Origin: Limnohabitans sp. Jir72
Lineage (GTDB): Bacteria; Pseudomonadota; Gammaproteobacteria; Burkholderiales; Burkholderiaceae_C
Direction: 5' to 3'
DNA: 64,000 nt
NCBI RefSeq assembly: GCF_003063575.1
Contig: NZ_NESC01000002.1
Location: forward strand, 186,001-250,000
The notes below the pieces were generated by a model. That model was not told where the DNA came from and ran no database searches. It was given only the letters and a program-made list of their open reading frames with translations. The position numbers and the translations under genes are program-made. Each line of letters begins with the position of its first letter. Position 1 is the stretch's first letter. Positions 38,784-48,413 of the stretch are shown piece after piece.

Positions 38784-39941
38784 TCACTTGACCCACAGGC
38801 GTACAGCATCCCAGGCACGCCCCAGCACTCCGGCTTGCTCCACGCCGTCCAAGGCCACGAGAGGCACATCCAGCAAAGGCTGATCGCCGCGCAAAACCTT
38901 CAAAGTGCCCACCGCCTGCCCTTTGGCAAAAGGCGCAACCAAGGGATCTGGACGCACAACCTGAGTTTTGATCTGTGTCGCACTGCCCGACGGCACAGCG
39001 ACAACCAACGGCCGAAATGTGCCCAGTTTCAAGGTGTTTTCTTTTCCCTTCCAAACAAAAGGCACAGCAACTGGCTGGTTGGCATCAAACAGCTTGACCG
39101 CATCAAACGCTGTGTAACCCCAATTCAGAAGTTTTTGACTTTCATTGGCACGGGCGTTTTCGCTGTCGGTGCCCACCACGATGGACAGTAAACGACGCAC
39201 GCCCACATTCGGGAATTCCCTTTTTGCCGTAGCTACCATGCAATACCCTGCAGCCTGGGTGTGTCCGGTTTTCAAACCATCGACCGTTGGGTCGCGGAAC
39301 AACAACAAATTGCGATTGGACTCGTTGGCGGCAGGGGTGCCTGGATAGCGGTACTTCTTGATCGCGTAGTAAGACAAATATTCTGGGAAATCTCGCATCA
39401 AGCGCGTAGCGAGAATACTCAGATCACGCACCGAAGTCCTGTGACCAGGGGCGGTCAAGCCCTCTGGATTCTTGTAGTTGGTCTGGTGCATGCCCAAGGC
39501 CTGTGCCTGGTTATTCATCATCTCCACAAATCGATCCACGTGGCCGCCCACGCCTTCAGCCAATGCGATGGTTGCATCGTTTCCGGACTGCACGATCATG
39601 CCCTTGATGAGATCCTCAACAGGCACTTTCATTTTCGGGTCGATGAACATGCGAGAACCTGGCATCCTCCAAGCACCCTTGGACACCGGGAGTGTTTGCT
39701 TCAGATCGATCTTGTGGGCCTTCAAAGCATCAAACACCAGGTAAGCCGTCATCAGTTTGGTCAGCGATGCAGGTTCAATTGCCGTATCAGGATCTTTGGC
39801 TGCCAGAACCTGATTGGCTGTGACGTCCAGTAACAAATAGGCTTTTGCTGCAACTTCTGGCGCTTGCGGCATTTGCGCATGAACGCTCACAGCAAACGCT
39901 GCCCAGCCACTCATTAGAAAAGTTTTAAATAAACGAGTCAT
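38784..39941 (-). CDS. dacA: D-alanyl-D-alanine carboxypeptidase (PBP5/6-like)
   Basis: Trims the terminal D-Ala of peptidoglycan pentapeptides in the periplasm (385 residues). The signal peptide ends at about residue 23 (VSVHAQ). The active site has S59-L-T-K62, S119-G-N121 and K224-T-G226. A C-terminal beta domain and an amphipathic helix (LGRAWDAVRLWVK) anchor it to the inner membrane. Whether it is the dacA or dacC type cannot be told from sequence by eye. The start is the ATG at 39941; a TTG three codons earlier is less likely. Confidence 0.93.
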   Translation of the reverse strand: MTRLFKTFLMSGWAAFAVSVHAQMPQAPEVAAKAYLLLDVTANQVLAAKDPDTAIEPASLTKLMTAYLVFDALKAHKIDLKQTLPVSKGAWRMPGSRMFIDPKMKVPVEDLIKGMIVQSGNDATIALAEGVGGHVDRFVEMMNNQAQALGMHQTNYKNPEGLTAPGHRTSVRDLSILATRLMRDFPEYLSYYAIKKYRYPGTPAANESNRNLLLFRDPTVDGLKTGHTQAAGYCMVATAKREFPNVGVRRLLSIVVGTDSENARANESQKLLNWGYTAFDAVKLFDANQPVAVPFVWKGKENTLKLGTFRPLVVAVPSGSATQIKTQVVRPDPLVAPFAKGQAVGTLKVLRGDQPLLDVPLVALDGVEQAGVLGRAWDAVRLWVK

Positions 39942-39985
39942 AGACTCCAAGTGAAGACCTCAAAATAGGCGATCTAGAATGTATC

Positions 39986-40612
39986 TCAGGCCCGCAAGTG
40001 ACGAACCACCAGAGACTTCAGAAGGGGCAATTGTCCATGAAAGAAGTGCCCAACACCGGGAATCACCGTCACGGGCAAGGTTTGTGGCCGGGCCCAATCC
40101 ATCACACTGCTCAAGGCTACCGTATCGTCCTGCTCACCATGAATGACCAACGTGCGTTCATGCATCTCGGGAACCACGGATGCCACCTTAAAACGGGATA
40201 CAGCCGTGCCCACCAAGACCAACTTGTCTAAGTTGCGCTGCATGCACTCAGCTTGTGCCACATGGCTGGTCACGAAAGCGCCAAATGAAAAACCCGCCAA
40301 AGCCAAAGGTCCATCAGCTGCGACTTGCGCAATGACCGATCGCATATCTGATGCCTCGCCTCGTCCTTCATCATATGTGCCATCACTGGCACCCACACCA
40401 CGAAAATTGAAACGCACTGCTTGCCAGCCACATTGAACAAAAGCACGTGCCAATGTTTGCACTACCTTGTTTTGCATGGTGCCGCCAAATAAAGGATGGG
40501 GATGCGAAATCACAACCGTGCCCCGCACAGCGCCATGAACAGGCAAATCACGCAAGGCCTGCACCTGACCAGCGCCTCCCTCCAAAGTAAGAGATTGGGT
40601 AGCCGAGTTCAT
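39986..40612 (-). CDS. Alpha/beta hydrolase (COG2945 type)
   Basis: A 208-residue small serine hydrolase. The conserved block VVISHPHPLFGGTMQNKVV (33-51) and RFNFRGVGASDGTYDEG are typical of this group. The nucleophile is Ser109 in LAGFSFGAFV, Asp lies in HGEQDDTV, and His in GVGHFFHGQL. The substrate is unknown. Its ATG overlaps the ferredoxin gene stop by a few bases, so the two are co-translated. Confidence 0.87.
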   Translation of the reverse strand: MNSATQSLTLEGGAGQVQALRDLPVHGAVRGTVVISHPHPLFGGTMQNKVVQTLARAFVQCGWQAVRFNFRGVGASDGTYDEGRGEASDMRSVIAQVAADGPLALAGFSFGAFVTSHVAQAECMQRNLDKLVLVGTAVSRFKVASVVPEMHERTLVIHGEQDDTVALSSVMDWARPQTLPVTVIPGVGHFFHGQLPLLKSLVVRHLRA

Positions 40613-40956
40613 CAGCGCCCCAAATGCTCAGGCGTGACCAAGCGCTGCACAATTTGGCCATTTTTGAGATGCGATTGAACAATTTCTTCAATATCTGCGT
40701 GATCGACATAGGTGTACCAAACACCCTCCGGGTACACCACCGCCACTGGTCCACCCGAACAACGGTCCAGGCACCCCGCCTTATTCACCCTCACCTGACC
40801 CGTGCCAGACAACCCCAGCTCTTTGATGCGGTTTTTACAATGGTCAAACGCTGCCTGCGCGTTGTGTTGAGCGCAGCTAACTTCGCCATTTTTTCGCTCA
40901 TTGAGACAAAAAAAGATATGGCGCTTGAAATATGAAGAAGTGTTTGAGTCGATCAT
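40612..40956 (-). CDS. Thioredoxin-like [2Fe-2S] ferredoxin
   Basis: A 114-residue protein of the thioredoxin-fold ferredoxin type. The four cluster cysteines are C17 (HIFFCLNER), C28 (GEVSCAQ), C62 and C66 (KAGCLDRCSGGP). The later sequence PVAVVYPEGVWYTYVDHADIEEI is highly conserved in the family. It probably passes electrons to an unknown partner. An extra Met codon directly upstream (40959) is an alternative start. Coupled to the hydrolase downstream. Confidence 0.92.
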   Translation of the reverse strand: MIDSNTSSYFKRHIFFCLNERKNGEVSCAQHNAQAAFDHCKNRIKELGLSGTGQVRVNKAGCLDRCSGGPVAVVYPEGVWYTYVDHADIEEIVQSHLKNGQIVQRLVTPEHLGR

Positions 40957-40979
40957 CACTCCATTCTAGGGCCGCCTGA

Positions 40980-42083
40980 TCAGTCCACCATCATGGATTT
41001 AACCGACGACAATCGCCGCACCAGATACAGCAAGGTCGCATACGGCCATAACCAACCCAACCACTGAATCAAGCCGTGGAAGCGGATGAACTGCCCACGC
41101 TCCCAAGTCTGCAAAGTCAAGGAGAAATATGCGTCTGCCGAAGCATTGTTGAGCAAGCTCAGTTGCCAGACCAATGCGACCAAAGCCATGACCAAGCACA
41201 TCCGGGCAGAAGCAAAAATAAAGCCCCCAGCGCCAACGACGGCCAACCCAAACCCCATGGCCACCTCGGTACTGACCCAACCCCAGGCATGCACGGGGCC
41301 ATAAGTCAATGCAGCAGACAAAGCACTCGCTGCAACTCCAACAACCAGCCATAAGCAAGCCACGATGAAGCGCTGCCGTCTTTCACGCAACACACTAAAA
41401 GCGAGCCAGCACGGCAAACACAAACCGATCGCTACACACAACATTTCGCTCATCGGTAAAAGAGGCTGCAACTCCACCTCACGCAAAGGCATCCATTCCA
41501 GCCAAGGCGTACCCTCCAGCAGATCAGCCAATGCCGCTTCAAATCGTTCCAAAATTTGCCCCAAGCCAAACGCTACGGGAGCAGGAAACAAAAGCGCCAT
41601 TGGCCAAACCGCCAGCAGCACCAACGCACTGCCAGCATCCGTTACAAACCAACGGTCTCGAAAACGACTCCAGCGCTCAATCAGACCCACCCAAGTCAAA
41701 GTACGCGCCGCAACCGCACCGAGCCAGGCTCCAATCACGTTCAAAGCTGCATCAACATTAGAAGGAACACGGACTGGCAAAAACACTTGCAAGGTTTCCA
41801 TGGCCAGTGCCAAAGCAGCCGCAGCCAAAGTGGCGATCACAATAGGCGGCCAGTCCCTTTGCGTGCGATGCAAAGCCAACGCCAGCAAAAAGCCCAAAGG
41901 GGCATAGCCAAGGACATTGGACAACACATCAAAGCCTGTCCAATACTTGGGCAAAGGGGCAGAAAGAAATGACCAGGGCGATATGCCCTGAACACGCCAG
42001 TTGTCAAACGGGTACAAGCTGGCATAGACGATCAGGACTGTGTAAATCCACGCCAAAGGCCAAGCCGCTGTTTTGCGCATCAT
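40980..42083 (-). CDS. VanZ-family membrane protein
   Basis: A 367-residue inner-membrane protein. The first part is a VanZ domain (YASLYPFDNW, GFDVLSNVLGYAPLGFLLALAL, ETLQVFLPVRVPSNVDAALNVIGAWLGA, the last holding the family PxRxxSxxDxxxNxxGxxxG pattern). Further helices follow, about ten in all. Longer proteins of this type are common in betaproteobacteria; function unknown. Start: ATG at 42083 or the next codon, 42080. It begins 20 bases after hemJ ends. Confidence 0.85.
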   Translation of the reverse strand: MMRKTAAWPLAWIYTVLIVYASLYPFDNWRVQGISPWSFLSAPLPKYWTGFDVLSNVLGYAPLGFLLALALHRTQRDWPPIVIATLAAAALALAMETLQVFLPVRVPSNVDAALNVIGAWLGAVAARTLTWVGLIERWSRFRDRWFVTDAGSALVLLAVWPMALLFPAPVAFGLGQILERFEAALADLLEGTPWLEWMPLREVELQPLLPMSEMLCVAIGLCLPCWLAFSVLRERRQRFIVACLWLVVGVAASALSAALTYGPVHAWGWVSTEVAMGFGLAVVGAGGFIFASARMCLVMALVALVWQLSLLNNASADAYFSLTLQTWERGQFIRFHGLIQWLGWLWPYATLLYLVRRLSSVKSMMVD

Positions 42084-42102
42084 GGCTTTGCGCGTGCAGC
42101 CC

Positions 42103-42531
42103 TCAGAAGGGCTTGACGACCACCAACACGACAACGGCCAACATCAGCAACACAGGCACTTCGTTGAACCAGCGGAACCAGACATGGCTGCGCTGCATGC
42201 GACTGGATTCGAATTTGCGCAAAATCATGCCGCAGCCATGGTGGTAACCGATCAGCAACAACACGATCAACAGCTTGGCGTGCATCCAGCCCTGACCGGG
42301 GCCCCGACCAATGCCGTATACCAGCCACAGCCACAACCCCAAACCCAAAGCGGGCACAGCCAAAATCGTCATGAATTTGTAGAGCTTGCGTGCCATGAGC
42401 AGTAACCGGTCGAGCTCCGCCTGCGATGCAGGCTCGATCATGGCCAGATTCACAAAAATGCGAGGCAGATAAAACAGGCCCGCAAACCAGCTGGCGATGA
42501 AGACGATATGAAAGGCTTTGATCCAGAGCAT
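42103..42531 (-). CDS. hemJ: HemJ-type protoporphyrinogen IX oxidase
   Basis: A 142-residue four-helix membrane protein. Conserved features are His8 in LWIKAFHIVFIASWFAGLFYL, FVNLAMIEP..., and WMHAKLLIVLLLIGYHHGCG with the functional Lys. HemJ oxidises protoporphyrinogen IX late in haem synthesis in bacteria without HemG or HemY. Its neighbour across the intergenic region is hemB, on the other strand, which supports the haem role. Confidence 0.88.
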   Translation of the reverse strand: MLWIKAFHIVFIASWFAGLFYLPRIFVNLAMIEPASQAELDRLLLMARKLYKFMTILAVPALGLGLWLWLVYGIGRGPGQGWMHAKLLIVLLLIGYHHGCGMILRKFESSRMQRSHVWFRWFNEVPVLLMLAVVVLVVVKPF

Positions 42532-42584
42532 GAGGCAAGTGTAGCCATTGACCGCTGCATGCGGGCATTTTGTCCCTTGCGGAC

Positions 42585-42684
42585 AAAAAACCCCTCGGCC
42601 ATAAGCCGAGGGTGGGAAGCCTTTTTGCTGTCACACATCAAGGCACCCGCTCAGGGAGGTAAAGCGGGAGGCAGCAAGCTGCCT
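42585..42684 (-). ncRNA. Candidate small RNA with an anti-Shine-Dalgarno-like loop
   Basis: No gene covers this part of the hemJ-hemB gap, yet the minus strand has a complete transcription unit. Hairpin 1: AGGCAGC-TT-GCTGCCT (42669-42684). Hairpin 2: CCCGCT/AGCGGG (42646-42668), whose 11-base loop UUACCUCCCUG holds ACCUCC, identical to the core of the 16S rRNA anti-Shine-Dalgarno. Possible hairpin 3: GCCUU...AAGGC (42620-42644). Terminator: CCCUCGGC-UUAUG-GCCGAGGG followed by UUUUUU (42585-42612). A promoter lies just upstream. Expression and target are not known. No open frame of note lies in the 100 bases. Confidence 0.62.
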
Positions 42685-42691
42685 GGGTACA

Positions 42692-42720
42692 AATTTATCA
42701 AATAACAAAACCAATAACAA
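42692..42720 (-). promoter_or_regulatory. Predicted promoter of the small RNA
   Basis: Minus-strand TTGTTA, 17 bases, TAAATT. Each hexamer matches four of six consensus bases. The likely start is A42684, the first base of hairpin 1. The surrounding DNA (42690-42780) is strikingly AT-rich. Confidence 0.5.
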
Positions 42721-42730
42721 GCTTGTTTAA

Positions 42731-43831
<1,101 letters not shown>

Positions 43832-43835
43832 GCCC

Positions 43836-44972
43836 ATGCGGGTCTTCAGCGTTTCGGGCACACAGGTTCAGGCGGGACTGGCCCTGCCCGAGCAACTGCC
43901 CGAACACGGCTACCTCTGGATCGCCTGCTCGCGCGAAGCCTTTTTGGCCGAGCTGAGCGCCATCCAAAGCACACTGGAAAAACTCACGGGCCAAACACTG
44001 GTCGACCTGCACGTCTCCGACCTGCTCAACGCCCAGCTGCCTTCGCGTTTTGATTACAGCTCGCATTACGACCTGATGGTGTTCAGGCGTCTGGCGCAGC
44101 GCCCGGACAGCGCAGCCGCCAGTCCCACCGCGCTCACAAACAACGGCCTGACGGCACAAGGCGCCAAGCGCTCGGGCCCGCCTGTGCTGCACCGCATCGA
44201 CACCAGCCCGGTGGGCTTTGCGGTGTTCGACCGCGTGCTGGTGAGCGTGCACCCGGCCGACTGCGCCGTGCGCGAGGCCTACGCCAGCCGCCTGCTGGCC
44301 AGCACGCAGGCCCACGATGCGACCGACCCGCGCTCGACTGGCGCACGCGGGGTGCCCCACAACCCGGCCGACATGATGCTGCGCATCGTCAGCCACATGG
44401 TCGACGGTTACTTGGATCTGCGCCGCGAACTGAGCCGCCAGCTGGACCACTGGCAAGCCGAACTGCTGCACCCGCGCACGCGCTTCAACCGCTGGGACGC
44501 CTTGCTCCACGCCCGCATGGCGCTGCACCAACTCGAAGCCCTGTGCGACGACCAGCACACCGCCATGCAAAGCTGGACCGAATCACTGGACAGCTGGCGG
44601 ATTGCACCCGACAACACAGCGCAGCGCGAACACGAGCTGCTCAAGATCCGCAGCCGTGACGTGCTCGAACACATCGACCGCGTGGTCCAGCATGTGCGCC
44701 GTCTGGAGCACAACACCGAAACCGCGGTGCAAATGCACTTCAATGTGCAGGGCAACCGCACCAACGACATCATGCGCACCTTGACGGCGCTGACGGCCAT
44801 CTTTTTGCCACTGAACCTGATTGCAGGCATCTTCGGCATGAACTTCGAGTTCATCCCCTGGCTGCACCAAGCCTCGGCCTTCTGGTGGACGCTGGGCACC
44901 ATGGGCTTCATCGCACTGAGCATGGGTCTGCTGTTCTGGCGCAAGCGCTACCTGGCCAGAACCGGCGACTAG
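43836..44972 (+). CDS. CorA-family Mg2+/divalent cation channel
   Basis: A 378-residue inner-membrane transporter. The large N-terminal cytoplasmic part is alpha/beta plus a long helix (HELLKIRSRDVLEHIDRVVQHV). Two C-terminal transmembrane helices follow, with the signature GMN in LIAGIFGMNFEF at the end of the first. It supplies or balances Mg2+, which could matter for the Mg-type HemB encoded four bases upstream, although that link is inference. The tail is RKRYLARTGD. Confidence 0.9.
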   Translation: MRVFSVSGTQVQAGLALPEQLPEHGYLWIACSREAFLAELSAIQSTLEKLTGQTLVDLHVSDLLNAQLPSRFDYSSHYDLMVFRRLAQRPDSAAASPTALTNNGLTAQGAKRSGPPVLHRIDTSPVGFAVFDRVLVSVHPADCAVREAYASRLLASTQAHDATDPRSTGARGVPHNPADMMLRIVSHMVDGYLDLRRELSRQLDHWQAELLHPRTRFNRWDALLHARMALHQLEALCDDQHTAMQSWTESLDSWRIAPDNTAQREHELLKIRSRDVLEHIDRVVQHVRRLEHNTETAVQMHFNVQGNRTNDIMRTLTALTAIFLPLNLIAGIFGMNFEFIPWLHQASAFWWTLGTMGFIALSMGLLFWRKRYLARTGD

Positions 44973-45019
44973 GGACAAACTGTCGCAGCGGGGCGCATTT
45001 CCTACAGGGGCCTTTTGTT

Positions 45020-45090
45020 GTGGGAGCCGCGCCCTCGCGGCGAATGCTTAGGCCTTCAAAGGGCCTATCGCGGCTGAGCGCCGCTCCCAC
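45020..45090. repeat. REPIN-like inverted pair of REP sequences
   Basis: Two imperfect copies of a GTGGGAGC-CGCG...GCGGCGA type REP in opposite orientation, at 45020-45045 and 45068-45090, joined by a small AGGCC-TTCAAA-GGCCT stem. It lies between the convergent corA and dienelactone hydrolase genes, a usual place for REPs. It resembles Pseudomonas-type REPINs in layout. Confidence 0.65.
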
Positions 45091-45094
45091 TCAA

Positions 45095-45784
45095 TCAGGC
45101 GAGGTGCTTGGCAAAAAACGCCAGCGTGCGCTCACGGGCCAGCTGGGCCGATGGGGCATGCCAGGCACCGCGCTGGTCGCAGTTGAAGCCATGGTGCGCC
45201 GCATAGGTGTGCACCTCGACCTCAGGATGCGCCTTTCTGAAGGCGTCCACTGTGTCCAGCGGGATCCACTTGTCTTCCTCGGCAAAGTGCGCCAACACGG
45301 GCACTTGGGATTGGCGTGCGGTTTCTTCCGGGGTGGTCACGCCACCGCCGTAATAAGGCGCAGCAGCGCTGAGACCCGTGAGCGTGCAGGCTGCGCGCCA
45401 AGTCAGCAGGCCGCCCCAGCAATAACCCACGATGCCCACCTTGCCGCCCGAGGCCTTGGCCGCGTGGTCAATGGCAGCCTGGATGTCCTGCATCACGCCG
45501 GGTGCAGGCAAAGCCTCGACCGCGGTCTTGTAGCCAAAGCCCTCGCCCATGTCGGCGTCACTGTAGCCCAGCTCGACACCGGGCTTGACGCGGTGAAAGG
45601 CCGCTGGAGCCACGGCCACATAACCCTCGGCCGCATAGCCATCGGCCACGTTGCGGATGTGGCTGTTGACGCCAAAAATCTCCTGAATCACCACCACCGC
45701 GCCTTTGGGTGTGCCTGCTGGGCGGGCCTCGTAAGCGGGCACCAGCGTGCCGTCTGCGGTTTTCAATTCAATCATCGTTCCCAT
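45095..45784 (-). CDS. Dienelactone hydrolase family protein
   Basis: A 229-residue cytoplasmic hydrolase. The nucleophile is Cys122 in GIVGYCWGGLLTW, which marks the dienelactone hydrolase group. Other conserved parts: VVVIQEIFGVNSHIRNVAD, HFAEEDKWIPLD (Asp), and YAAHHGFNCDQRG (His). It may act on lactones from chloro- or other aromatic breakdown, or on other esters. I start at the ATG at 45784, six bases after AAGGA; ATGs at 45790 and 45775 are alternatives. It and the isomerase upstream are on the same strand, 27 bases apart. Confidence 0.9.
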   Translation of the reverse strand: MGTMIELKTADGTLVPAYEARPAGTPKGAVVVIQEIFGVNSHIRNVADGYAAEGYVAVAPAAFHRVKPGVELGYSDADMGEGFGYKTAVEALPAPGVMQDIQAAIDHAAKASGGKVGIVGYCWGGLLTWRAACTLTGLSAAAPYYGGGVTTPEETARQSQVPVLAHFAEEDKWIPLDTVDAFRKAHPEVEVHTYAAHHGFNCDQRGAWHAPSAQLARERTLAFFAKHLA

Positions 45785-45811
45785 GTTCATTCCTTGGTTC
45801 AATTCAACACA

Positions 45812-46414
45812 TCAACGGCTCAGGGCCCGCTCAACAAAGTCGAGACGGTCCTGACCCCAAAAAATCTCGCCACCGACCACGTAGCTGGGCGCGCCAAACA
45901 CCCCCGCATCGATGGCCGCTTGCGTGTACGCCTCATAACGCTCTTGCACCGCCTGGCTGTGCGACTGCTCCAGCAATGCCGCAGGCAAACCCTGCTCGGC
46001 CAGCAACTCGGCCAACACCTTGTCATCGGCGATGTTGCGCTCCTGCGCCCAGCACGCCGACAGCACCGCGCCCGCCACCTGCATGGCCGCAGCCGAGCCT
46101 TGTGCCAAGTCCGCCGCGATGATGAGCCGCGCTGCATCGTCGCCGCCCACAGGGAAATACTTGGGCTTGAGGTTGAGTGGTGCATTCAGGTGTTCGCTGA
46201 AACGCTGCAACTCCACCAACCGGTAAGCCTGGCGCTGCGGCGCGCGCTGCCCCAAAGGCAGCCCGCCCGAAATAGGGAACACCTTGCCCCCCAGGTCGAT
46301 CGGCATCACCCGCACCGTGGCCCCTGCCCGCGCCGCGATTTCAACCAAGCGCTGGTGCCCCAAATAAGCCCAGGGGCTTTGGGGGGCCAAGTAATAGTCC
46401 ACTGCGTGACCCAT
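45812..46414 (-). CDS. 2-hydroxychromene-2-carboxylate isomerase-like protein
   Basis: A 200-residue DsbA/kappa-GST-fold protein. It begins MGHAVDYYLAPQSPWAYLGH, with the SPWAYLG glutathione site of the HCCA isomerase family. The C-terminal block is DAGVFGAPSYVVGGEIFWGQDR, with the GVFGAPSY signature. In naphthalene-type pathways it isomerises hydroxychromene carboxylate with glutathione, but many homologues have other roles. The start is the ATG at 46414, seven bases after AAGGAG; the much longer open frame upstream is antisense to the SDR gene. Divergent from that SDR. Confidence 0.9.
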   Translation of the reverse strand: MGHAVDYYLAPQSPWAYLGHQRLVEIAARAGATVRVMPIDLGGKVFPISGGLPLGQRAPQRQAYRLVELQRFSEHLNAPLNLKPKYFPVGGDDAARLIIAADLAQGSAAAMQVAGAVLSACWAQERNIADDKVLAELLAEQGLPAALLEQSHSQAVQERYEAYTQAAIDAGVFGAPSYVVGGEIFWGQDRLDFVERALSR

Positions 46415-46495
46415 GTTGTCTCCTTGTCTGTTGTGTAATCTTTGGACGAAACAGCGGTTGTAACCGCCATACCGAATTTTTGCAGGAGACACACG

Positions 46496-47242
46496 ATGAA
46501 CAAGGTCTTGTTGGTGACCGGCGGCAGCCGGGGCATTGGGGCGGCCACCGCCTTGCTGGCAGCGGCGCAGGGTTGGACTGTGGCGGTGAACTACACCGCC
46601 AATTCGCTCGCCGCAGATGAAGTGGTGCGGCAGATCCGCAGCACGGGCGGCAATGCCATCGCGGTGCAGGCCGATGTGGCCGACGAAGCGCAGGTCCTGC
46701 GCATGTACGAGCACATCGACGCCAAGCTGGGCCGCCTGTCGGGCCTGGTCAACAGCGCAGGCGTGGTCGACGTCTACGCCCGCGTGGCCGAGATGAGTGT
46801 CGCGCGCCTCAAACGCATGTTCGACATCAACGTCATCGGCTCCATCGTCTGCACCCGCGAAGCCGTGCGCCGCATGAGCACGCGCTACGGCGGCGAAGGC
46901 GGCAGCATCGTCAACGTGTCGAGCGCCGCGTCCCGCCTGGGCTCGCCCGGCCAGTACGTGGACTACGCCTCGGCCAAAGGGGCGATTGACGCCTTCACGC
47001 TGGGCCTGGCCAAAGAAGTCGCCGCCGAGGGCGTGCGCGTCAACGCCGTGCGCCCCGGCCTGATCGACACCGAAATCCACGCCTCGGGCGGCCTGCCCGA
47101 CCGCGTCAAAGACCTGCAGCACCTGGTGCCCATGCAGCGCGGCGGCACCGCCGACGAGGTGGCGCAAAGCATCGTCTGGCTCTTGTCCGACGCCGCGAGC
47201 TACACGACCATGAGTTTGATCGACGTCTCCGGAGGCCGCTGA
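46496..47242 (+). CDS. SDR-family oxidoreductase (FabG-like)
   Basis: A 248-residue NAD(P)-dependent dehydrogenase. The Rossmann motif is TGGSRGIG (8-15), followed by NSAG (86-89) and the catalytic Ser near 143 with Y157-x-x-x-K161 in YVDYASAKGAID. The C-terminus VSGGR is normal. Substrate unknown; beta-keto or beta-hydroxyacyl types are common relatives. An AGGAG site nine bases before the ATG supports the start. It shares a base with the MaoC gene downstream (TGATG), an acyl-type pair. Confidence 0.92.
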   Translation: MNKVLLVTGGSRGIGAATALLAAAQGWTVAVNYTANSLAADEVVRQIRSTGGNAIAVQADVADEAQVLRMYEHIDAKLGRLSGLVNSAGVVDVYARVAEMSVARLKRMFDINVIGSIVCTREAVRRMSTRYGGEGGSIVNVSSAASRLGSPGQYVDYASAKGAIDAFTLGLAKEVAAEGVRVNAVRPGLIDTEIHASGGLPDRVKDLQHLVPMQRGGTADEVAQSIVWLLSDAASYTTMSLIDVSGGR

Positions 47243-47733
47243 TGGCCGAGTTCAAGTATTACTGGGAAGACTTTGCCCCCGGCCAGGTCCGCGACCTGGG
47301 CACCATCACGCCCACCCGCGAAGACATCCTCGCCTTTGCCCAGCAGTTTGACCCGCAGCCCTTTCATCTGAACGACGAGGCAGCCAAAGCCTCGGTCTTT
47401 GGCGCTTTGTCGGCCAGCGGCTGGCACACTTGCTCAATGGCCATGCGGCTGATGGTGACAAACTTTTTGAACGACACCTCCAGCCTCGGCTCGCCGGGCC
47501 TGGAAGGCATCAAGTGGCTCAAGCCCGTCTACCCTGGCGACACCCTGCGGCTGCAAAGCACCATGCTCGAGACCAAAGCCATGAGCAAGCGCCCGGACGT
47601 GGGCATGACGCGCAACCTGTGGGAAATGTTCAACCAGCACGGTGACAAGGTGCTGCACATGGAAGGCTGGGGCATGTTCAGAAGGCGCACACCGGCTGCC
47701 CCCTCTGCAGCCGTGCCCGCCAACCCGGCTTAA
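47242..47733 (+). CDS. MaoC-family dehydratase
   Basis: A 163-residue hot-dog-fold protein like (R)-specific enoyl-CoA hydratases. It carries YYWEDFAPGQVRDLGTIT and the catalytic region LAFAQQFDPQPFHLNDEAA, with Asp and His in FDPQPFHLND. The downstream block GWHTCSMAMRLMV is typical. Coupled to the SDR gene, so the two may handle a hydroxyacyl and enoyl pair. The tail (RRTPAAPSAAVPANPA) is Ala/Pro-rich and not conserved. Confidence 0.92.
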   Translation: MAEFKYYWEDFAPGQVRDLGTITPTREDILAFAQQFDPQPFHLNDEAAKASVFGALSASGWHTCSMAMRLMVTNFLNDTSSLGSPGLEGIKWLKPVYPGDTLRLQSTMLETKAMSKRPDVGMTRNLWEMFNQHGDKVLHMEGWGMFRRRTPAAPSAAVPANPA

Positions 47734-47750
47734 AGCCGCACAATGCGGTC

Positions 47751-48389
47751 ATGGATTTCAAACCGCTCATCACCCTGATGGCCATCGTCAACCCGCTGGC
47801 CTGTGTCCCGTTCTTCATCCACTACACGCAAGGTTTCAGCCCGGCCCAGCGCAAGAAGACGATTTGGGTGTCTTCCTTTTCTGCCTTTGTGGTGATCGCG
47901 GCCAGCGCCCTGCTCGGTTTGCAAATCTTGGAGTTCTTCGGCATCTCGCTGGCGAGCTTCCAGGTGGGTGGCGGCATGCTGCTGCTGACCTCGGCGCTGT
48001 CCATGCTCAACGCCCAACCGGCCGAGGCCCGCGCCAACGCAGACGAAGTGCAAGACGCCGAAGCCAAAGCGGCTGTAGGCGCCAGCATCGCCGTGGTGCC
48101 ACTGACCATCCCGCTGCTGACCGGCCCGGCCACCATGTCCACGGTGGTGATTTACGCCGAAAAAGCCAAAACCATGTTCCAGCTCGGCACCCTGGTCGGC
48201 TACGGCGTGGTCATCGCCCTGGCCACCGCGCTGTGCTTTTCATTGGCAGCGCCCATCGCCCGGGTGCTGGGGCGCACCGGCATCAACGTCATGACACGCT
48301 TGATGGGCCTGATCCTGGCTGCCTTGGCGGTCGAGGTGATGACCGACGGGCTGCACAAGCTGTTTCCGGTGCTGGCGCGCGGAATCTGA
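47751..48389 (+). CDS. MarC-family membrane protein
   Basis: A 212-residue inner-membrane protein with six predicted helices. It begins MDFKPLITLMAIVNPLACVPFFI, with the NP-containing first helix of the MarC family. Another family block is AVVPLTIPLLTGPATMSTVVI, with LTGPATMS. The function is not settled; an early link to drug resistance in E. coli was not confirmed. Same strand as maoC, 17 bases later. Convergent with livF. Confidence 0.9.
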   Translation: MDFKPLITLMAIVNPLACVPFFIHYTQGFSPAQRKKTIWVSSFSAFVVIAASALLGLQILEFFGISLASFQVGGGMLLLTSALSMLNAQPAEARANADEVQDAEAKAAVGASIAVVPLTIPLLTGPATMSTVVIYAEKAKTMFQLGTLVGYGVVIALATALCFSLAAPIARVLGRTGINVMTRLMGLILAALAVEVMTDGLHKLFPVLARGI

Positions 48390-48413
48390 CCGGGCCAAAC
48401 GGCATCGGCAAGG

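Noticed and set aside
42450-42641. A 63-codon minus-strand frame overlapping the sRNA terminator
   Set aside because: Crosses the terminator stem and overlaps the hemJ start in another frame; no ribosome-binding site.
46415-47167. A 251-codon N-terminal extension of the HCCA isomerase frame
   Set aside because: It runs antisense through the SDR gene; the ATG at 46414 with AAGGAG gives the family's true N-terminus.
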